Under the pieces are notes generated by a model. It searched no databases. It saw only the letters and a program-made list of their open reading frames with translations, and was not told the origin of the DNA. From NCBI GenBank assembly GCA_023434665.1, contig JAEYSM010000043.1:80591-144590 (forward strand): a DNA stretch of 64,000 nt, read 5' to 3'. Shown here one piece after another: positions 60,934 through 64,000 of this stretch. Every line of letters starts with the position of its first letter. The first letter of the stretch is position 1. Made by a program: the position numbers and the translations under genes. The stretch is from Bacteroidota bacterium (GTDB lineage Bacteria; Bacteroidota; Bacteroidia; Bacteroidales; Lentimicrobiaceae).

Positions 60934-61551
60934 CTAATAAATAAAGGGATTATTCAATTGGTTAAATCTAAAGTCATATGGATTATAGAAGTTAGAATTT
61001 ATTTGCTGCATTCTAACTTCGGCTCCGATATGAAGCTTATCATTCACCTGGTACCCTAAATAAAAGCTTCCACCCTGTGCTTCATAGAGTAAAGCATCAG
61101 AGTTTAGCCTTGCGTTAAAGGCAGGATTTATCGTTTTATAAACAGAACCTCCAACTGTAAGTCGTTCATTAACTCTATAATTACCTGCAGCATGCACTGT
61201 CATCAAATTCATACCGGCTGAACTCTGAACACTATTCTGTTCATTCGTGCTGAGGCTATTTATTTTGGTATGGGAGTAGGAGACACCCGTTGTGACAGAA
61301 AATTTCTTGTTAACCGGAAAAGATAACGAGGGGGCAATGTACGACTCCATAAAGTTTATATTTCCAAAAGACCCAAACGACATACCTGTCGATAAGTTGG
61401 TCATAAGAGGCGAACTACCGGTAACACTGCTCAAAATGCCTGATGACTGCTGTGGAAAATTCGTATTTATCGGATACCCAGTATATAGGCTCTGAGCATT
61501 AGTGAGTATAGCAAAGCACAAAAGAGTTATCCCAAGAACAATTTTTCTCAT
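60934..61551 (-). CDS. small outer-membrane-type beta-barrel protein
   Basis: A 205-residue protein with a signal peptide (MRKIVLGITLLCFAILTNAQ) and alternating-polarity strands (SLSFPVNKKFSVTTGVSYSH, GNYRVNERLTVGGSVYK, GSFYLGYQVNDKLHIGAEVR) like an 8-10-stranded barrel. The C-terminus FNQLNNPFIY ends in Tyr. Family not recognised. A minus-strand TAACTTTG (61581-61574) 22 bases before the ATG is a likely -7 box, giving a very short leader. Confidence 0.75.
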   Translation of the reverse strand: MRKIVLGITLLCFAILTNAQSLYTGYPINTNFPQQSSGILSSVTGSSPLMTNLSTGMSFGSFGNINFMESYIAPSLSFPVNKKFSVTTGVSYSHTKINSLSTNEQNSVQSSAGMNLMTVHAAGNYRVNERLTVGGSVYKTINPAFNARLNSDALLYEAQGGSFYLGYQVNDKLHIGAEVRMQQINSNFYNPYDFRFNQLNNPFIY

Positions 61552-61694
61552 TTCAAGATCTTTAACTGATATACAAAGTTAAGACAAAAATACTTTAAAG
61601 ATTGGTAAAGAAATGTTAAAAACTAAGGATAATAATTGGTGGAATGTTCAGATAAATTGACGGTCATTAAATCATTTGCACCATGTAATTGACA

Positions 61695-62507
61695 TCAATA
61701 CTTGATATACTCTTCCAATTTGCTGAGTTTAATCAAATATTCTGCAATAATTCTGATACTGGAATTTTCTGGCGGGCTCCAGCGTTCATTATAATAATAC
61801 CCTGTCTCGCTATGAATCTCAATTATCCAATCGGATCCATCTTCTCCAACTACAGTGTTATAAAAGGGTACTTCACTTTTAATCTTCAGATCGTTGATTA
61901 GCATATGTAAAGAATCTAAAGCCGGGTAATCCATAAAAGATTGTTGATTTACAACCCATGTAGCAGGATTGTCACATGAAGCTATTACTGAAGGGTCTTC
62001 ATAAAATGCCCGTTGGATTACGGTGTTATTTATCCGATAATCTAAAACTTTCATGGTTAACAATGTCGAGTCGTTCAGGTTTTCAAGTTTAATAACTACT
62101 GGATTATCAAAAGCAGGTATGAAAGTAAAGCGAATTATATCTCTGTTTAAATAAAAGTTATATAAAACCGGCTCATCAAATTCGAATAAATATTTCGAAA
62201 ATATTCTCTGGCTAATTGGATCGATGTAATGAAAAAAGAGAGAATCTTTAACCATATTCTTCCCAAATTCAGCGACAAACAAATCTTGATAAGCATCATC
62301 GAACCATTTAGGTTTCCCATTATTGTCAAGGTAGTGTCTAACATATTTAGCTTCAACTATGGGAAAATATAAAGATTCTTTAGAAACAGGCTCTCCATTA
62401 AGATCAGAAATCCCAGCATCGTTTTTATAAGCTGACTCATAGGAATTTTGCGAAAGCAACTTACTTGCAATAAGAATTAGAATAATAGTCTGTAAAGCTC
62501 TTTTCAT
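61695..62507 (-). CDS. exported protein of unknown function, coupled to an Rhs fragment
   Basis: A 270-residue protein with a signal peptide (about 1-19, MKRALQTIILILIASKLLSQ). The body shows aromatic-rich beta strands (KYVRHYLDNNGKPKWFDDAYQDLFVAEFG in part, YLFEFDEPVLYNFYLNRD). The C-terminal half includes VGEDGSDWIIEIHSETGYYYNERW. No family is recognised. Its ATG overlaps the stop of the Rhs fragment upstream (ATGA), the spacing typical of toxin-tip/immunity pairs, so it could be an immunity or accessory protein, though its export signal is unusual for cytoplasmic immunity. The composition is more AT-rich than the genes to its left. Confidence 0.65.
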   Translation of the reverse strand: MKRALQTIILILIASKLLSQNSYESAYKNDAGISDLNGEPVSKESLYFPIVEAKYVRHYLDNNGKPKWFDDAYQDLFVAEFGKNMVKDSLFFHYIDPISQRIFSKYLFEFDEPVLYNFYLNRDIIRFTFIPAFDNPVVIKLENLNDSTLLTMKVLDYRINNTVIQRAFYEDPSVIASCDNPATWVVNQQSFMDYPALDSLHMLINDLKIKSEVPFYNTVVGEDGSDWIIEIHSETGYYYNERWSPPENSSIRIIAEYLIKLSKLEEYIKY

Positions 62508-62827
62508 TGGTTTGATAAATCCATCGTTGACAAATTTTTATAGAAGTTCACTCTTCCCTCATCATAGTTCTGCCACATCAGCGCACCGTTTAAAAACACT
62601 AAGTTACCAATAAAAGTGGTTGTTGTTGGTTTTTTGCCGTGAGATTCATCATAGACCTCCTGTTTTCGCTTGTTTCCTGCGGCATCATACGAATATACGA
62701 TCCTGTTGTTACCGGGATAACATATCATTAAAGGCAAATTCAGGTCATTGTATGTGATGTTAATAATGCCTTTGTTAGGGTTGCTTTTCAAATTACCATT
62801 GGCATCGTAAGTATATTCCTCAATTTT
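62504..62827 (-). pseudogene. orphan Rhs-repeat fragment
   Basis: An open frame of 107 codons without ATG, bounded upstream by an in-frame TAA (62830-62828). It encodes typical YD/Rhs repeat sequence: EEYTYDANGNLKSNPNKGI, YNDLNLPLMICYPG, IVYSYDAAGNKRKQEV, then FIGNLVFLNG and YDEGRVNFYKN. It then stops just before the place where Rhs proteins carry their hyperconserved core (DHLGN-like). It overlaps the end of the upstream membrane protein gene by 8 bases. It is best read as a displaced or decayed Rhs tip. Translation, if any, would need TTG 62791 or coupling. Confidence 0.8.
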
Positions 62828-63416
62828 TTACCTTCAGGTCCTTTTGTGTTTTTTCTTCATCATATATTGTCGAACAATCGAAATTCTCATCCTTTATTAG
62901 AGTAAAAAAATCCTGCCATTTAGGCTCCTTTCGTAAGTGACCGTCTGTTATTTTTAGAAATTGATTATTAATGCAGAAAATATGTTTCCTTGTCCATCCA
63001 TAACGGTGACTAAGTTTGATCTTGAATTTGTTGGCCTTAAAAATTCTTAATGAAAGCCCACCACCTCTTATAATAGTCTCTAATCTTGAATAGAAAGAAA
63101 ATTCATTGAAGGGTATAATTAATTTTTTCTTAAATAAAAAGTAATGTACATAATTAAATTGTATTTCCTGTAGTTCATAATCAATGATTAACTCTTCTAC
63201 AATTGTATGAGTTGTCAAGGATCGATAAATAATAAAAGCTGATGACATAAATAAGATAAAGAAGGTATCAAGCTCAAAATTAGTATCAAATACAAAATCG
63301 TCAATCCGTAAATAATGCACAGTAGCTAAAATGAGTAAGAAAGTTATTAAGTGAAGTAATAGTTCAAGTATTCTTGGAAATTTAAAGATTCTTGGATTTG
63401 TATATTTTTTTTTCAT
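62820..63416 (-). CDS. two-helix membrane protein, candidate immunity protein
   Basis: A 198-residue protein with two adjacent transmembrane helices (about 17-36 and 48-66), then a soluble C-terminal domain rich in basic and aromatic residues (YVHYFLFKKKLIIPFNEFSFYSRL, LRIFKANKFKIKLSHRYGW). That layout resembles PH-like or YcxB-type domains behind a membrane anchor. The ATG lies 3 bases after the stop of the Rhs-like protein. Position and membrane topology fit an immunity protein against the preceding toxin tip, but no family is recognised, so this is inference. Confidence 0.6.
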   Translation of the reverse strand: MKKKYTNPRIFKFPRILELLLHLITFLLILATVHYLRIDDFVFDTNFELDTFFILFMSSAFIIYRSLTTHTIVEELIIDYELQEIQFNYVHYFLFKKKLIIPFNEFSFYSRLETIIRGGGLSLRIFKANKFKIKLSHRYGWTRKHIFCINNQFLKITDGHLRKEPKWQDFFTLIKDENFDCSTIYDEEKTQKDLKVKN

Positions 63417-63419
63417 TTT

Positions 63420-64000
63420 TCAATAAGGTTGATAAAAGCTCCTATTTACGTTATGGTGAGTATTTTTTTCTTGATTCGATTCCTTCCCAATTGTTTTATT
63501 TTGCGTTGATGTTTTGTTATCAGGAGTATCTTTCAATGCTTCACTCAAATTCGAAGTAGATATGCCAAGACTTATAGTATTTACTGCTGTAGAAAAAATA
63601 TTTGGACCTAATGGATTTCCACTGACAATTATATCTGTAGCTGCATCAACAGCTTTATCTTCAGTTATAGACCCAATAGGAGTAGAATAGTTTGGATCTT
63701 CGCTTGAATCGGTTCCAGTAATAACATTTGCTATTTGATGGACGCCTTCAGCAACTTTATATCCACCATGCATAGAAATGATCGCTCCTAAACTAGTCAA
63801 CGAAGCTCCTGAACCTATTGCTACTCCTGCGCCGCCTAAAAATTGAGCTCCACCTGATACTACATTCCAAAGCCCATTAATTGTCCTCTTTGAATCATTT
63901 GGCAATTTATTGTATTCTTGCTCAAGGTTTGTTACACTTGTTGAATAAGAATTAACATAAGCTGCTTGTCCTATTGCTTTTTTCTCTGTAGGAGGCTTTG
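63420..64000 (-). CDS. C-terminal part of a probable Rhs/polymorphic toxin-type protein (cut by window edge)
   Basis: The reading frame is open from the right edge to its stop (192 codons visible), so the 5' part lies outside the window; no ATG start exists within it. The visible part has a helical linker (AYVNSYSTSVTNLEQEYNKL) and a glycine-rich hydrophobic segment (FLGGAGVAIGSGASLTSLGAI). A KAVDAATDIIV region and a polar, Asn/Lys/His-rich tail ending RSFYQPY follow. Such Gly/Ala membrane-like segments occur in C-terminal regions of Rhs-repeat proteins, and the Rhs fragment 600 bases downstream supports this identity. The Rhs repeats themselves are not visible, so the assignment is provisional. 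Confidence 0.55.
   Translation of the reverse strand, partial: KPPTEKKAIGQAAYVNSYSTSVTNLEQEYNKLPNDSKRTINGLWNVVSGGAQFLGGAGVAIGSGASLTSLGAIISMHGGYKVAEGVHQIANVITGTDSSEDPNYSTPIGSITEDKAVDAATDIIVSGNPLGPNIFSTAVNTISLGISTSNLSEALKDTPDNKTSTQNKTIGKESNQEKNTHHNVNRSFYQPY

Overview
The window looks like a piece of a Bacteroidota chromosome, most like the Bacteroidales/Marinilabiliales side of the phylum. The reasons are two secreted proteins with C-terminal type IX secretion sorting domains, a TonB-dependent receptor with a carboxypeptidase-like N-terminal domain, and several families nearly confined to the phylum (DUF4783, DUF4834, DUF5606, YfhO). Upstream regions also repeatedly carry the phylum's -7 promoter box TAnnTTTG, in the best cases with a TTG or TTTG about 19-21 bases before it. 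No complete tRNA, rRNA, insertion sequence, prophage or CRISPR array was found. Most of the window is ordinary housekeeping sequence with small operons on both strands.

Layout. 1-2.3 kb: peroxiredoxin (cut by the left edge), a NifX-like protein translationally coupled to a UPF0251 DNA-binding protein, a divergent thioesterase and the lipoprotein MsrA. 2.4-12.8 kb: secreted serine protease, Ddl, PASTA protein, a T9SS cargo protein, RluD, and a small secreted protein in front of a heme-type TonB receptor. 12.8-17.2 kb: a possible attenuator before a GreA/Rnk-like factor, then RdgB, RlmH, DUF4783, NadC and YihY. 17.2-25.5 kb: surface-glycan region, with a flippase and a large glycosyltransferase converging on a five-gene nonulosonic (sialic/legionaminic-type) acid operon. 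25.6-32.4 kb: GpsA, an acetyltransferase, an esterase, a glycosyltransferase and YfhO. 32.5-46.5 kb: L34, PepD, RsmG, a two-component system, a glucosaminidase, a large membrane-anchored protein, outer-membrane proteins, RNase HII and PurD. 46.6-60.7 kb: a stand-alone EF-G, DUF2752 and TM2 proteins, a DUF4143 ATPase, PyrD/PyrK, GT2, a hybrid kinase, UvrA, and an ECF sigma factor followed by a small protein. 60.7-64 kb: a heptad repeat array, a small outer-membrane protein, and what appears to be the tail of an Rhs-type polymorphic toxin locus, cut by the right edge.

How genes work together. NeuD, NeuB, NeuC, a CBS-nucleotidyltransferase and NeuA can make and CMP-activate a nonulosonic acid. 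The convergent flippase and glycosyltransferase could assemble and export a glycan that contains it, but this link is inferred. PyrK and PyrD form the NAD-dependent dihydroorotate dehydrogenase. The OmpR-type regulator and kinase pair overlap and are clearly one system.

The most unusual signals are: (1) a dispersed 7-base tandem repeat (consensus TGCTGAN) at gene 3' ends, including a 19-unit array at 60727-60859 and one that runs into the pyrD stop codon; (2) a leader with a 16-codon reading frame and terminator before the GreA/Rnk-like gene; (3) successive Rhs-tip/partner-gene modules at the right end; (4) a nonulosonic acid operon with a nucleotidyltransferase typical of the legionaminate route but no dehydratase or aminotransferase; and (5) an operator-like palindrome between two divergent -7 boxes next to the UPF0251 regulator.
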